From Bordetella sp. BOR01 (lineage in GTDB: Bacteria > Pseudomonadota > Gammaproteobacteria > Burkholderiales > Burkholderiaceae_B): DNA of 64,000 nt. How positions within the stretch are numbered: the first letter of the stretch is position 1; each line of letters begins with the position of its first letter. The translations under genes and the position numbers were made by a program. Where the stretch lies: contig NZ_JAHUWT010000004.1 in NCBI RefSeq assembly GCF_019218885.1, positions 124,001-188,000 on the forward strand. Reading direction: 5' to 3'. Below are positions 36,911-45,826 of the stretch, one piece after another. The notes under the pieces are model-generated. The model did not search any database. It was given only the letters and a program-made list of their open reading frames with translations, and was not told the origin of the DNA.

Positions 36911-37852
36911 TCAGTCGAGCTGGCCCAGCAGCAGGAATTCCATCAGGGCCTTCTGGAGGTGCAGGCGGTTCTCGGCTTCGTCCCAGACGACGCTCTGGGG
37001 GCCGTCGATGACTTCGCCCGTGACTTCTTCGCCGCGGTGGGCCGGCAGGCAGTGCATGAAGACAGCCTGGGCGTCGGCGGCAGCCATCATTTCGGCGTCG
37101 ACGCACCAGTCGGCGAAGGCGGTGCGGCGCGCGTCGTTTTCGGCTTCGTAACCCATGCTGGTCCAGACGTCGGTGGTGACCAGGTGCGCGCCGCGGCAGG
37201 CTTCGATGGGGTCGGCGAACTGGCGCAGCACGCCGGCCGGCGGGGTGCCCACGCGGGCCGGGTCGAGCTCATAGCCGGGCGGGGTGGACACGTGCAGGGC
37301 GAAACCCAGCATTTCAGCCGCCTGCAGCCAGGTGTACGACATGTTGTTGGCGTCGCCGATCCAGGCCACGGTCTTGCCGGCGATGGGGCCGCGATGCTCG
37401 ATATAGGTGAAGATATCGGCCAGGATCTGGCAAGGGTGGTATTCGTTGGTGAGGCCGTTGATGACCGGTACGCGCGAATGCGAGGCAAAGCGTTCGATAC
37501 GGGTTTGCTCGAACGTGCGGATCATGACGATGTCGACCATGCGCGAAATAACGCGCGCGGTATCTTCGATGGGTTCGGCGCGGCCCAGTTGCGAATCGTT
37601 CGAGGTCAGGTTGATGACCGAACCGCCCATCTGGTACATGCCCGCCTCGAAAGAGACCCGGGTGCGGGTACTGGCTTTCTCGAACACCATGGCCAGGGTG
37701 CGGTCGTGCAGCGGCATATGGGGCTCGTAGCGCTTGAATTTGTCTTTGATCAAGCGGGCACGGTCGAGCACATAGGCGATTTCGGCGGGAGAGAAGTCCC
37801 GGAACTGCAGGAAATGCCGCAAGGGGCCAGTCTGGTGCGTGGGAGGTGTCAT
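36911..37852 (-). CDS. argF: Ornithine carbamoyltransferase
   Basis: A 313-residue enzyme making citrulline from ornithine and carbamoyl phosphate. Motifs: FEKASTRTRVSFE (carbamoyl-phosphate site STRTR), NEYHPCQILAD (HPxQ), ANNMSYTW, TDVWTSMG, and MHCLPAHRGEEV, which binds ornithine. ATG 37852 matches the family N-terminus; the upstream extension in the long frame is not protein-like. Divergent from the DUF3579 gene, 111 bp away. No ARG-box was recognised with confidence. Confidence 0.95.
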   Translation of the reverse strand: MTPPTHQTGPLRHFLQFRDFSPAEIAYVLDRARLIKDKFKRYEPHMPLHDRTLAMVFEKASTRTRVSFEAGMYQMGGSVINLTSNDSQLGRAEPIEDTARVISRMVDIVMIRTFEQTRIERFASHSRVPVINGLTNEYHPCQILADIFTYIEHRGPIAGKTVAWIGDANNMSYTWLQAAEMLGFALHVSTPPGYELDPARVGTPPAGVLRQFADPIEACRGAHLVTTDVWTSMGYEAENDARRTAFADWCVDAEMMAAADAQAVFMHCLPAHRGEEVTGEVIDGPQSVVWDEAENRLHLQKALMEFLLLGQLD

Positions 37853-37963
37853 GATCGGAACGGCGAAGCCAAAAGACCAATCATATACAATTCGCGGCGC
37901 GGGCCGCATCTTTGATGCATGGCCAGTCTGGAACCTGCATACGCAGCCCGTGGTGAAAAAATC

Positions 37964-38254
37964 ATGGCAACTCGCGTCAAACAATTCGTCATCCACGGTG
38001 TCACCGAGAGCGGGGCCCGGTTTCGTCCCAGCGACTGGGCCGAACGCCTGGCCGGCGTCATGGCACAGTTCCGTCCGCCCGGCTCGACCGGCAGCCACCT
38101 GACCTATTCGCCCTATGTCCTGCCCGTCATGATCGATGACGTGCGTGGCGTCGTGGTCGACTTGCGCCTGCGCGACCTCGAACCCCTGGCCTACAAGTTC
38201 GTGGTCGACTTCGCCCACGATAACAAGCTCAAGACGGAAGAGCGCGAAATCTGA
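37964..38254 (+). CDS. DUF3579 protein
   Basis: A 96-residue soluble protein of the DUF3579 family, seen mainly in betaproteobacteria. It contains the typical IHGVTESGARFRPSDWAERL and YSPYVLPVMIDDVRGVVVD stretches and a charged C-terminus. ATG 37964 (MATRVKQF) matches the family start; a longer frame from 37919 is unlikely. The function is unknown. It is divergent from argF and ends at a strong terminator. Confidence 0.8.
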   Translation: MATRVKQFVIHGVTESGARFRPSDWAERLAGVMAQFRPPGSTGSHLTYSPYVLPVMIDDVRGVVVDLRLRDLEPLAYKFVVDFAHDNKLKTEEREI

Positions 38255-38265
38255 GGCGCACAGCG

Positions 38266-38293
38266 AAAAAGCCGCGGGACACGCGGCTTTTTT
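38266..38293. terminator. Bidirectional terminator between DUF3579 and dehydrogenase genes
   Basis: AAAAAGCCGCG / CGCGGCTTTTTT with a five-base loop and T runs on both strands; it serves two convergent genes. Confidence 0.9.
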
Positions 38294-38338
38294 CATTGGC
38301 GGGCGACGGCTTGCGGGCCGGCACGCCCGCAAGCCTGC

Positions 38339-39292
38339 TCAATCGACCGGGGTGACCAGCTTGCCGGTCTGCAAGTACGATTGCAGGTTTTCCAGCATCA
38401 GGTCTTCCATGGCCAGGCGGGTTTCGTAGGTGGCGCTGCCGATGTGCGGCAACAGCACCGAGTTGTCGCTGGCCTTCAGGGCATCGGGCACGTTGGGCTC
38501 GTGCTCGAACACGTCCAGCGCGGCGCAGCCCAGCTTGCCGTTCTCCAGCGCCGTGGTCAGGGCCTGTTCGTCGATGACGGGGCCGCGCGCGATATTGACG
38601 ATGATGCCCTTGGGCCCCAGCGCCTCGATGACCGCGCGGTTGACCAGGTGCCGGGTGTCCGGGCCGCCCACCGTGGCCACCACCAGGAAATCGGCCCAGC
38701 GGGCCAGCTCGACCAGCGATGCCTCGTAGCCGTACGGCACATCGCTGCGGGCGCGGCGGTTGTGGTAGCGGACCTCCATGTCGAAGCCGTCGCCGCGCCG
38801 GGCAATGGCCTGGCCGATGCGGCCCAGCCCGATGATGCCCAGCTTCTTGCCGCTGACACGGGTACCCAGCGGAATGCTGCCATGCACCTGGCCCCAGCGG
38901 CCGGCGCGCACGTAGCGGTCGCCCAGCGTCATGCGGCGTGCGCCCGCGATGATCAGGCCCCAGGCCAGGTCGGCCACGCAGTCGGTCAGCACGTCCGGCG
39001 TATTGCTGACCAGCACGCCGCGCTGGCGGGCGGCCTGTACGTCGATGGTTTCATAACCCACGCCCCAACTGCAGATGGCCTTCAGGTCGGGCAGGGCGGC
39101 GATCAGTTCGGCGTCGGCGCCGATGGATGCCGAAGTGACCAGGGCGGTGATGCCCTTGCCGTGTTCGGCCAGCGCGGCCTTGCGGTCGCCGTGCTTCCAG
39201 AGTTCGAAGACATCGTAGCCGTCGGCCAGCCGCTGGTTCGCTGAAGGAGAGCCGGACAGGGAGCCGACCTGGAGTATGCGTTGCTTGGTCAT
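38339..39292 (-). CDS. D-2-hydroxyacid dehydrogenase
   Basis: A 317-residue NAD(P)-dependent D-isomer-specific 2-hydroxyacid dehydrogenase of the glyoxylate/hydroxypyruvate reductase type. The Rossmann motif GIIGLGRIGQAIA lies in the middle; catalytic Arg is in VNIARGPVIDE, the Glu in the ALDVFEHEP segment and the His in LLPHIGSATYET. The protein probably reduces a 2-keto acid or oxidises a 2-hydroxy acid. It is adjacent to the sugar-acid cluster and the TTT binding proteins, which would suit a role there, but it is also common as a stand-alone gene. Confidence 0.85.
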   Translation of the reverse strand: MTKQRILQVGSLSGSPSANQRLADGYDVFELWKHGDRKAALAEHGKGITALVTSASIGADAELIAALPDLKAICSWGVGYETIDVQAARQRGVLVSNTPDVLTDCVADLAWGLIIAGARRMTLGDRYVRAGRWGQVHGSIPLGTRVSGKKLGIIGLGRIGQAIARRGDGFDMEVRYHNRRARSDVPYGYEASLVELARWADFLVVATVGGPDTRHLVNRAVIEALGPKGIIVNIARGPVIDEQALTTALENGKLGCAALDVFEHEPNVPDALKASDNSVLLPHIGSATYETRLAMEDLMLENLQSYLQTGKLVTPVD

Positions 39293-39382
39293 GTCGTTCG
39301 CGCGGATCGTGGAGGAAAACGCAAATGCTACTTGATTCGGGGCGCGGGCGGCCAGTATGTCCGCCCGCGCCGGGCTTGCGGC

Positions 39383-40354
39383 CTACTGCAATTGGATGCC
39401 GCCGTCTTTGATCACCTGCTTCCAGCGCTTGACTTCAGCCTGCTGGAACTGGGCGAATTCTTCGGGCGAATTGGCCACGACCTCGAAACCCAGCCCTTGC
39501 AGGGTCTTGGTGACGTCCGGTTCGCGCAGCGTCTTGCGCAATGCATCTGACAGCGTCTTCACGACCGGGGCCGGGGTGTTCCTGGGCACCGCGAAGCCTT
39601 GCCAGGAATAGACGACCATGTCTTTGATGCCGGCTTCGGCCAGGGTGGGCACATCGGGCAGTTCGGCGGCGCGCGTATCGCCAGTGATGGCCAGTGCCTT
39701 CAGTTTGCCCGCCAGCACGTGCTTCTGCACCGCGCCCAGGTTCTGGAACGAGACATTGACCTGGGCGCCCAGCAGGTCGGCGATGGCCGCCGCGCCGCCA
39801 CGGTAGGGCACATCGACGCCGGTGGTGTCGGTGCGCTGGCGGAACAGGATGGCCGACAGGTGGTCCGACGAGCCCGTGCCGGACGAGGCGTACGAGACTT
39901 CGCCGGGATGCTTCTTGGCGTATTCCACCAGTTCGGCCACGGTGTTGGGCGGGAACGAGGGCGGCGCCACCAGGATATTGGGGTTGCGCACCGCCTGCGT
40001 CAGGTACGCGAAATCCTTGCTGGGGTTGTAGGCCAGTTCTTTGTACAGCGCCTCGTTGATGGCGAAGGTGCCGATCGAACCCACCATCATGGTGTACCCG
40101 TCGGCCGTGGAACGGGCCAGCGCCTGGGCGCCGATGGCGCTGTTGGCGCCGGGCTTGTTCTCGGCCACGAAGCTTTGGCCCAGAAGCTTCTGCATGCCCG
40201 GCATGACCGAGCGCGCGGTGATGTCGGATGAGCCGCCTGGCACGAAAGGCACGATGATGGTGACCGGCTTTTCGGGAAACGAGGCCGCGTGGGCGGGGGG
40301 GCCGCCCAGCAAGGCCAGGCTGGCGGTCGCGATAGCGCTGATCAGTTTGTTCAC
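39383..40354 (-). CDS. Bug-family TTT substrate-binding protein 1
   Basis: A 323-residue periplasmic binding protein of the Bug (TctC) family. A signal peptide (about 1-23, ending AHA) precedes the mature protein, which has the PVTIIVPFVPGGSSDITAR N-terminus, the YVPYRGG-type segment (here DVPYRGGAAAIADL) and the VPTLAEAGI-like stretch. Bordetella genomes carry dozens of such proteins for carboxylic acids. No TctA/TctB membrane genes are in the window, so the permease must be encoded elsewhere. The second TTT gene is upstream on the same strand. Confidence 0.9.
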   Translation of the reverse strand: MNKLISAIATASLALLGGPPAHAASFPEKPVTIIVPFVPGGSSDITARSVMPGMQKLLGQSFVAENKPGANSAIGAQALARSTADGYTMMVGSIGTFAINEALYKELAYNPSKDFAYLTQAVRNPNILVAPPSFPPNTVAELVEYAKKHPGEVSYASSGTGSSDHLSAILFRQRTDTTGVDVPYRGGAAAIADLLGAQVNVSFQNLGAVQKHVLAGKLKALAITGDTRAAELPDVPTLAEAGIKDMVVYSWQGFAVPRNTPAPVVKTLSDALRKTLREPDVTKTLQGLGFEVVANSPEEFAQFQQAEVKRWKQVIKDGGIQLQ

Positions 40355-40433
40355 GATGTCTCCTGGTGCGCGTGTTGTTGGATGAGCCGCCGGCCACGCG
40401 CTCCGGCGGCTTGGGAAAGCGGCGGGGGGCGGG

Positions 40434-41435
40434 TCAGTCGACCCGCGCGCCCGATTGTTCGACGACCTTGGCCCACTTGGCGGCTTCAGCGGCTATGAAC
40501 TGCTTGAATTGCGCGGGCGTCATGGCGGACGGAACCGCGCCCAGCGCGGCAAAGCGCTCGCGCACGGCGGGGTCTTGCAGGATTTTCGCCACGTCGCGCT
40601 GCACTTTGTCGACGACCGCCGGCGGCGTGCCATCGGGCGCCAGCAGGCCGAACCAGCTAGAGGCGTCGTAGCCTGCCACGCCGGCCTGGGCCAGGGTGGG
40701 CACGTCGGGCAGGGCCGGCGAACGTTCGGCGCTGGTGACGGCCAGCGGGCGCAGCTTGCCGGCTTTCAGGAAGCCCATCGACGACGGCAGGTTGTCGAAG
40801 ATCAGATCGGCCGAGCCGCTCATGACGTCGGTCAGCGCCGGGCTGCTGCCTTTGTACGGCACGTGGGTCATCCTGGTGCCGGTCATGGCCTGGAACAGTT
40901 CGCCGGACAAGTGAGTAGAGGTGCCATTGCCGGTCGAGGCCATGTTGACCTTGCCGGGATTGGCTTTCAGGTAGGCGATCAGATCGGCCACCGACCGGAT
41001 ATTGTGCTTGTCGACGAAGGCCGGGTTCAGTTCCAGGATGTTCGGTACGGGAATCACCAGCGTCACTGGCGTGAAGTCGCCCACCGGGTCATAGGGCAGC
41101 TTGGCATACACCGACTGGTTGATGGCGTGGGTGCTGACGGTGCCCATCAGCAGGGTGTAGCCGTCGGCCTCGGCACGGGCCGCTTCGGCGGTGCCCACGT
41201 TGCCGCCCGCGCCGGCGCGGTTCTCGACCACTACCGGTTGTTTCCAGGTCTTGCCCAATTCGGCAGCCACCACGCGGGCCGCGATATCGGTGGTGCCGCC
41301 CGCCGGGAATGGCACCAGGATGGTGACCTGGCGCGCGGGGTAGGCATCGGCCGCCTGCGCCATGGGTGCAGCCACCAGCGCTGCGGCCGCGCATATGCCG
41401 GCCAACAGGGTACGGAATGGAAAATCGACAAGCAT
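40434..41435 (-). CDS. Bug-family TTT substrate-binding protein 2
   Basis: A 333-residue periplasmic binding protein. The signal peptide (about 1-29, ending AQA) is followed by [43 protein letters not shown] and [11 protein letters not shown], all typical of the Bug family. I chose ATG 41435, which has GGAG upstream. It is the first gene of a likely two-gene operon, facing away from the sugar-acid catabolic genes across a shared regulatory region. The probable ligand is an aldonic or aldaric acid. Confidence 0.9.
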   Translation of the reverse strand: MLVDFPFRTLLAGICAAAALVAAPMAQAADAYPARQVTILVPFPAGGTTDIAARVVAAELGKTWKQPVVVENRAGAGGNVGTAEAARAEADGYTLLMGTVSTHAINQSVYAKLPYDPVGDFTPVTLVIPVPNILELNPAFVDKHNIRSVADLIAYLKANPGKVNMASTGNGTSTHLSGELFQAMTGTRMTHVPYKGSSPALTDVMSGSADLIFDNLPSSMGFLKAGKLRPLAVTSAERSPALPDVPTLAQAGVAGYDASSWFGLLAPDGTPPAVVDKVQRDVAKILQDPAVRERFAALGAVPSAMTPAQFKQFIAAEAAKWAKVVEQSGARVD

Positions 41436-41546
41436 TGTGGTGTCTCCTCGGGGTGCGCCTGGTGGCGCATCTTGCGGGCGGTACGCCGTGCAGTGGGGCG
41501 GGTCGTCGACACGGCCCGCAGCGGCGCAATTCCCATGGTTGGACTC

Positions 41547-41557
41547 TTGTAAGACAA
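41547..41557. promoter_or_regulatory. GntR/FCD-type operator candidate 1
   Basis: TTGT-AAG-ACAA, an inverted repeat with a three-base spacer, of the type bound by FadR/FCD-family GntR regulators. It lies in the divergent promoter region between the TTT gene and the DapA-family gene. Confidence 0.5.
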
Positions 41558-41566
41558 ATATAGGTA

Positions 41567-41596
41567 TTGAGCTTTTACTTGTCAACCAAGTATACT
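41567..41596 (+). promoter_or_regulatory. Promoter of the sugar-acid catabolic operon
   Basis: TTGAGC (-35) and TATACT (-10) separated by 18 bp, upstream of the DapA-family gene at 41643. The -10 overlaps the end of candidate operator 2, which fits repression by the cluster's GntR regulator. Confidence 0.5.
41577..41591. promoter_or_regulatory. GntR/FCD-type operator candidate 2
   Basis: ACTTG-TCAAC-CAAGT inverted repeat, overlapping the spacer and -10 of the catabolic promoter. It shares its CTTGT-type half-site with candidate 1. Confidence 0.5.
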
Positions 41597-41642
41597 TTTT
41601 TCGACATCTACTTCGACAACAGGGCTTCCAGGAGTTACCGCC

Positions 41643-42572
41643 ATGAAAACCACCCCGGTCACCGCCGCCGATCTGCAGCGTTCCGTTATTGCCGTTCCGC
41701 CGCTGGCGCGCAAGGCCGACCTGTCGCTGGATACGAACGCCAACCAGGCGCTCTTGCGCCACTTGGAACAAGGCGGCGTGCGCAGCGTGATGTATGGCGG
41801 CAATGCCAACTTCTACAACGTGGGCGTAAGCGAATATGCGCGCGTGGTGGATTTCCTGGCCGAGACGGCGGGCGAGGACACCTGGGTGCTGCCCTCGGCC
41901 GGGCCGGACTACGGCAAGCTGATAGACCAGGCGGCCATCCTGCGCACGCGCGCGTTTCCCACCGCCATGCTGCTGCCCATGTCATTCCCGTATACCGATG
42001 CCGGGCTGGCCGACGGCATCCGGCGCTTCAGCGACGCGCTGGGCAAGCCGGTGGTGGTGTACCTGAAATCGTCCGGCTACCTGGCGCCTGATACGGTGGC
42101 CGGCCTGGTCGACGAAGGCCGCATCGTGGCCTTGAAATACGCCGTGGTGCGCGACGACCCGAGCGACGACCCGTATCTGTCGACGTTGCTGAAAGCCGTG
42201 GATTCGCGTTGGCTGGTCAGCGGCAGTGGCGAACGTCCGGCCATTACGCACTTTCGCCAGTTCGGGCTCAAGAGCTTCACGTCGGGGTCGGTGTGCGTGG
42301 CGCCGCGCGGCTCGATGCGCCTGCTGCGCCTGCTGCATGAAGGCCGTTTCGACGAGGCCGAGCAGGTGCGCACGCACTACCTGGGGCTGGAAGACTGCCG
42401 CGACGAGATCAGTCCGATCCGCGTGCTGCACGATGCCGTGACGCTGTCGGGCGTGGCCGGCATGGGACCGATGCTGCCGCTCCTGACCGGACTGTCCGAA
42501 GCCGAACGCCAGCGCGTGGGCCCGGTGGTGCGCAGCCTGCTGGAATGGGACAAGGAGCCCGCCACCGCCTAG
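41643..42572 (+). CDS. DapA-family (DHDPS-like) aldolase/dehydratase
   Basis: A 309-residue class I aldolase-fold enzyme of the DHDPS/NAL family. The Schiff-base lysine is Lys165 (IVALKYAVV) and the usual Tyr is Tyr140 (VVVYLKS). The GTTGE-type segment of DHDPS is replaced by GGNANFY, so it is not a lysine-biosynthesis DapA. In sugar-acid clusters such proteins act as 2-keto-3-deoxy-aldonate aldolase/dehydratase or 5-keto-4-deoxyglucarate dehydratase. First gene of the plus-strand operon. Confidence 0.85.
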   Translation: MKTTPVTAADLQRSVIAVPPLARKADLSLDTNANQALLRHLEQGGVRSVMYGGNANFYNVGVSEYARVVDFLAETAGEDTWVLPSAGPDYGKLIDQAAILRTRAFPTAMLLPMSFPYTDAGLADGIRRFSDALGKPVVVYLKSSGYLAPDTVAGLVDEGRIVALKYAVVRDDPSDDPYLSTLLKAVDSRWLVSGSGERPAITHFRQFGLKSFTSGSVCVAPRGSMRLLRLLHEGRFDEAEQVRTHYLGLEDCRDEISPIRVLHDAVTLSGVAGMGPMLPLLTGLSEAERQRVGPVVRSLLEWDKEPATA

Positions 42573-42635
42573 CTTTCTTGGCGCGCGCCCGCACTCGCGC
42601 AAGTTTTCCCGCACCACGACAAACCGGAGACATGC

Positions 42636-43718
42636 ATGCACGATGCCGATATGCGGCCGCCACGGCCGGCCTTCCAGGGAATGCTGTCCGCTGGCGATGC
42701 GCCGGCGGATCCGTCGCGCCGCCGGCTGCTGGCCGGCGCGGGTGCCGCTGCGGTGGCCGTGCTGCCGGGCCAGGCGTACGCCTGGCAGCCGGCCGCGGCC
42801 TATCCGGATCCGGCTATCCAGGTGCTGGACCCGGCCTTCGAGCCTTACCGCCTGTTCAATGCCGGCGTGGAACGCATCGCCACCGGCATGCGCTGGGCCG
42901 AAGGGCCGGTCTGGTTCGGCGATGGCCGTTTCCTGCTGTGGAGTGACATTCCCAACAATCGCATCATGAAGTGGGAAGAGGAAACCGGCGCGGTCAGCGA
43001 ATTCCGCAAACCGTCGAACTACGCCAATGGCAATACACGCGATCGCCAGGGCAGGTTGGTGACGTGCGAACACTTGACGCGTCGCGTCACGCGTACGGAA
43101 TACGACGGATCGGTCACGGTACTGATGGACAACTACCAGGGCAAGCCGCTGAACTCGCCCAACGACGTAGTCTGCCATTCCGATGGTTCGATCTGGTTCT
43201 CGGACCCGCCCTTCGGTATCGGTGGCAACTACGAGGGCCGCAAGGCCACGGCCGAATTGCCGCATACCGTCTACCGCATCGATGCGGCCTCGGGCAAGGG
43301 CGAGGCCATGATCACCGACCTGAAGGGCGCCAACGGGCTGTGCTTTGCGCCGGATGGGTCGCAGTTGTACGTGGTGGAAGGCCGCGCCACCCCCAATCGG
43401 CTGATCCACGCCTACGAAGTGGCCGATGGCGGGGCCGGGTTGGGCAATCGCCGCGTGTTCCTGGATGCGCAGGGCGGCACCATCGACGGCATGCGCTGCG
43501 ATGCCGATGGCAACCTGTGGTGTGGCTGGGGCATGGGCGAGGACAAGGATGGCGTGATGGTAGTGTCGCCGCAGGGCAAGCGGCTGGGCCATATCCACTT
43601 GCCCGAACGCTGCGCCAACCTTTGCTTTGGCGGCGCCCAGCACAACCGCCTGTTCATGGCATCTTCGCATTCGATCTATGCCTTGTACGTCAGCACACAA
43701 GGGGCGGCGGCCGGCTGA
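42636..43718 (+). CDS. SMP-30/gluconolactonase-family protein with Tat signal
   Basis: A 360-residue six-bladed propeller of the SMP-30/gluconolaconase/LRE family, which hydrolyses aldonolactones with a divalent metal. Ligand motifs visible are WAEGPVW with Glu89, NSPNDVV and a DGMRCDADGNLW segment. Residues 27-49 form a twin-arginine signal (SRRRLLAGAG ... AYA), so the enzyme is probably exported folded. It would make the aldonic acid that the binding proteins pick up. It follows the DapA-family gene by 63 bp. Confidence 0.85.
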   Translation: MHDADMRPPRPAFQGMLSAGDAPADPSRRRLLAGAGAAAVAVLPGQAYAWQPAAAYPDPAIQVLDPAFEPYRLFNAGVERIATGMRWAEGPVWFGDGRFLLWSDIPNNRIMKWEEETGAVSEFRKPSNYANGNTRDRQGRLVTCEHLTRRVTRTEYDGSVTVLMDNYQGKPLNSPNDVVCHSDGSIWFSDPPFGIGGNYEGRKATAELPHTVYRIDAASGKGEAMITDLKGANGLCFAPDGSQLYVVEGRATPNRLIHAYEVADGGAGLGNRRVFLDAQGGTIDGMRCDADGNLWCGWGMGEDKDGVMVVSPQGKRLGHIHLPERCANLCFGGAQHNRLFMASSHSIYALYVSTQGAAAG

Positions 43719-43799
43719 GCGACCGGCGCCCGACAGTGGTATATAGATGAATGGCGCCCGCAACGCGCCGGTATCTCGCAACGCAGAAAGGGGAGTGAG

Positions 43800-44573
43800 G
43801 TGATACGCAAGAAATCGGCTGGCGCACCGGCGCCGGCCGCGGCAGCAACAGCGACAGAGGCCGGCACATTGGTGCTCGAGCGTGGCCAGCGCGTGCGGCT
43901 GGCTGACCAACTGTACGGCCAGATCTTCGAACAGATCGCCGGCGGCAGCCTGAACGTAGGCGACAAGCTGCCTTCGGAACACGAAATTTGCGAACGCTTC
44001 GGGGTGTCGAGGCCGGTCGTGCGCGAGGCGCTGCTGCGCTTGCGCGCCGATGGCCTGGTCACCGCCCATCAAGGGCTGGGCACCTTCGTCAGCCACCAGC
44101 CCGCGCCGCGCCTGAAGACATTCAGCGATGTGCAGAATGTCGGCGCCTATCTGCGAGCGCAAGAAGTGCGCGTGGCCCTGGAAGGCGACGCGGCCCGCTT
44201 GGCCGCGCAGCGCCGCACCGACGAAGAACTGCGCCGTATTGCCGATGCGCATGCGGCCTTCGTCGACGAACTCGAGCGTGGCCACGTATCGCCCGAGGCC
44301 GACCTGGCGTTCCATGCCAGCATCGCGCAGGCCACCGGCAACGACTACTACCTGGGCGTGCTGGAATCCATTCACGAATCCATCAGCGGCTTCATGCGCC
44401 TGACGCTCAGCCTGACCCGCACCGGTTCGCGCCAGCGCGCGCAACGCGTGGCCGACGAGCACGCCGCGATCCTGGGCGCGATTCGCGAACAGGATGGTGA
44501 ACGGGCCCGCGTAGCCATGCAGTTCCACCTGGGCCAGGCTCGTCATCGCCTGGTCGACCGCGAACGAGACTAG
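43800..44573 (+). CDS. GntR-family transcriptional regulator (FCD)
   Basis: A 257-residue GntR regulator. The N-terminal winged helix (about 30-105) has KLPSEHEICERFGVSRPVVREALLRL and LVTAHQGLGTFVS. The FCD domain (about 115-245) has DLAFHASIAQATGN and a later DEHAAILGAI with the His residues that bind the effector-linked metal. The GTG start at 43800 follows AAAGGGGAG. Sitting in the middle of the operon, it is the natural candidate for the two operators upstream of the catabolic genes. Confidence 0.88.
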   Translation: MIRKKSAGAPAPAAAATATEAGTLVLERGQRVRLADQLYGQIFEQIAGGSLNVGDKLPSEHEICERFGVSRPVVREALLRLRADGLVTAHQGLGTFVSHQPAPRLKTFSDVQNVGAYLRAQEVRVALEGDAARLAAQRRTDEELRRIADAHAAFVDELERGHVSPEADLAFHASIAQATGNDYYLGVLESIHESISGFMRLTLSLTRTGSRQRAQRVADEHAAILGAIREQDGERARVAMQFHLGQARHRLVDRERD

Positions 44574-44639
44574 GCGGTCGCCCGCACCGGGCCGATCGTG
44601 CAAGCATAAAATGGGCGCAAGGCCCGAAGGAGACGAGCA

Positions 44640-45758
44640 GTGCAGGGCAGCAGTGGTGTGCAATTGGCAACGGTGGATGTGCCTGCCGGACAGGTGCGGG
44701 AACAGATTCTGCAGGTTCTGAACGCCTGGGGCATGGCGGCCGACCTGGCCGCCACCACGGCCGACCTGATGACCGAGACCGACTTGCTGGGCATCGATTC
44801 GCACGGAATCTCGATGCTGCCCTCGTACGAGGCCAAGCTGCGGGCGGGTACGCTGCGCATCGATGCGCGTCCGCGCGTGGTGCGCGATGCGTTGTCGACC
44901 GCGTTGCTCGACGGCATGGGCGGGCTGGGTTACCCGGTGGCGGCGCAGGCCATGCAGTTGGCGGTGGACAAGGCTCTTGAGCATGGCGTGGGCGCGGTGG
45001 CGGTACGCAACTCGCATCATTTCGGCGCGGCCGGCGTCTACGCCCGCATTGCGGTGCGGCGCGGGGTGGTCGGGCTGGTGACCAGCAGCGCCACCACCTT
45101 GATCATGGTGCCGACCCATGGCACGGCCCCGGTGCTGGGCACCAATCCGATCGCCTTCGCCGCGCCGGCGGCGCAGAACGAACCCTTCGTGCTGGACATG
45201 GCCACCACCACGGTGGCGGCCAACAAAGTGAAGGTGTACGACTTCCATGGCAAGCGCCTGCCCGAAGGCTGGGCGGTGGACGGGCAGGGGGCAAGCGTGA
45301 CCGACTCTGCGCGGGCCATGCAATATATCTTCGAGCGGCCCGACGGCGGCCTGACGCCGCTGGGCGGCACCGCTGCCATGAGCAGCCACAAAGGCTATGG
45401 CCTGGCCGTAATGGCCCAGATACTGGGCGGCACCCTGGGCGGCAGCGCCATGGCGGCACGCCGTGCCGCCGTGCGCCAGCCTGGCGAGCCCGATGACATA
45501 GGCCATTTCTTCCTGGCGCTCAATCCAGATGCCTTCCGGGAATCGGGCTCATTCGAGGAAGACGTAGACGACGTGATCGACCTGTTGCACGACACGCCCG
45601 CTGCCGATCCGGCGCAACCGGTGCAGGTGGCGGGTGAGCCCGAAGCCGCCGAGCGCCAGCGCCGCCTGCGCGACGGCATTCCCATTCCCGAAGCCTTGGC
45701 ACAGCGGTTGCGGGCATTGTGCGAACGCGGCGGCGTACCCTATGTGCTGGGTGCCTGA
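44640..45758 (+). CDS. Ldh-family oxidoreductase (malate/L-lactate dehydrogenase type 2)
   Basis: A 372-residue NAD(P)-dependent oxidoreductase of the YlbC/ComC/MdH2 family, unrelated to the usual lactate dehydrogenases. Family features are [15 protein letters not shown] (catalytic His55), [26 protein letters not shown] and [11 protein letters not shown]. It starts at GTG 44640 with GAAGGAGAC before it. In a sugar-acid cluster it probably reduces or oxidises a keto or hydroxy acid intermediate; the exact substrate is unknown. Confidence 0.85.
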   Translation: MQGSSGVQLATVDVPAGQVREQILQVLNAWGMAADLAATTADLMTETDLLGIDSHGISMLPSYEAKLRAGTLRIDARPRVVRDALSTALLDGMGGLGYPVAAQAMQLAVDKALEHGVGAVAVRNSHHFGAAGVYARIAVRRGVVGLVTSSATTLIMVPTHGTAPVLGTNPIAFAAPAAQNEPFVLDMATTTVAANKVKVYDFHGKRLPEGWAVDGQGASVTDSARAMQYIFERPDGGLTPLGGTAAMSSHKGYGLAVMAQILGGTLGGSAMAARRAAVRQPGEPDDIGHFFLALNPDAFRESGSFEEDVDDVIDLLHDTPAADPAQPVQVAGEPEAAERQRRLRDGIPIPEALAQRLRALCERGGVPYVLGA

Positions 45759-45826
45759 CGAACTTCCCGAAACGACACGGCCATACCGCCGGACCACGAC
45801 GACTCATCGAAGGACTCCGCCTCATC

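Noticed and set aside
41982-45506. A 1174-codon open frame on the minus strand over the sugar-acid genes
   Set aside because: It is the reverse complement of several clearly conserved genes (lactonase, GntR, Ldh-type) and its translation is rich in Arg, His, Ala and Gly with no family features; long antisense frames are expected at this GC content.
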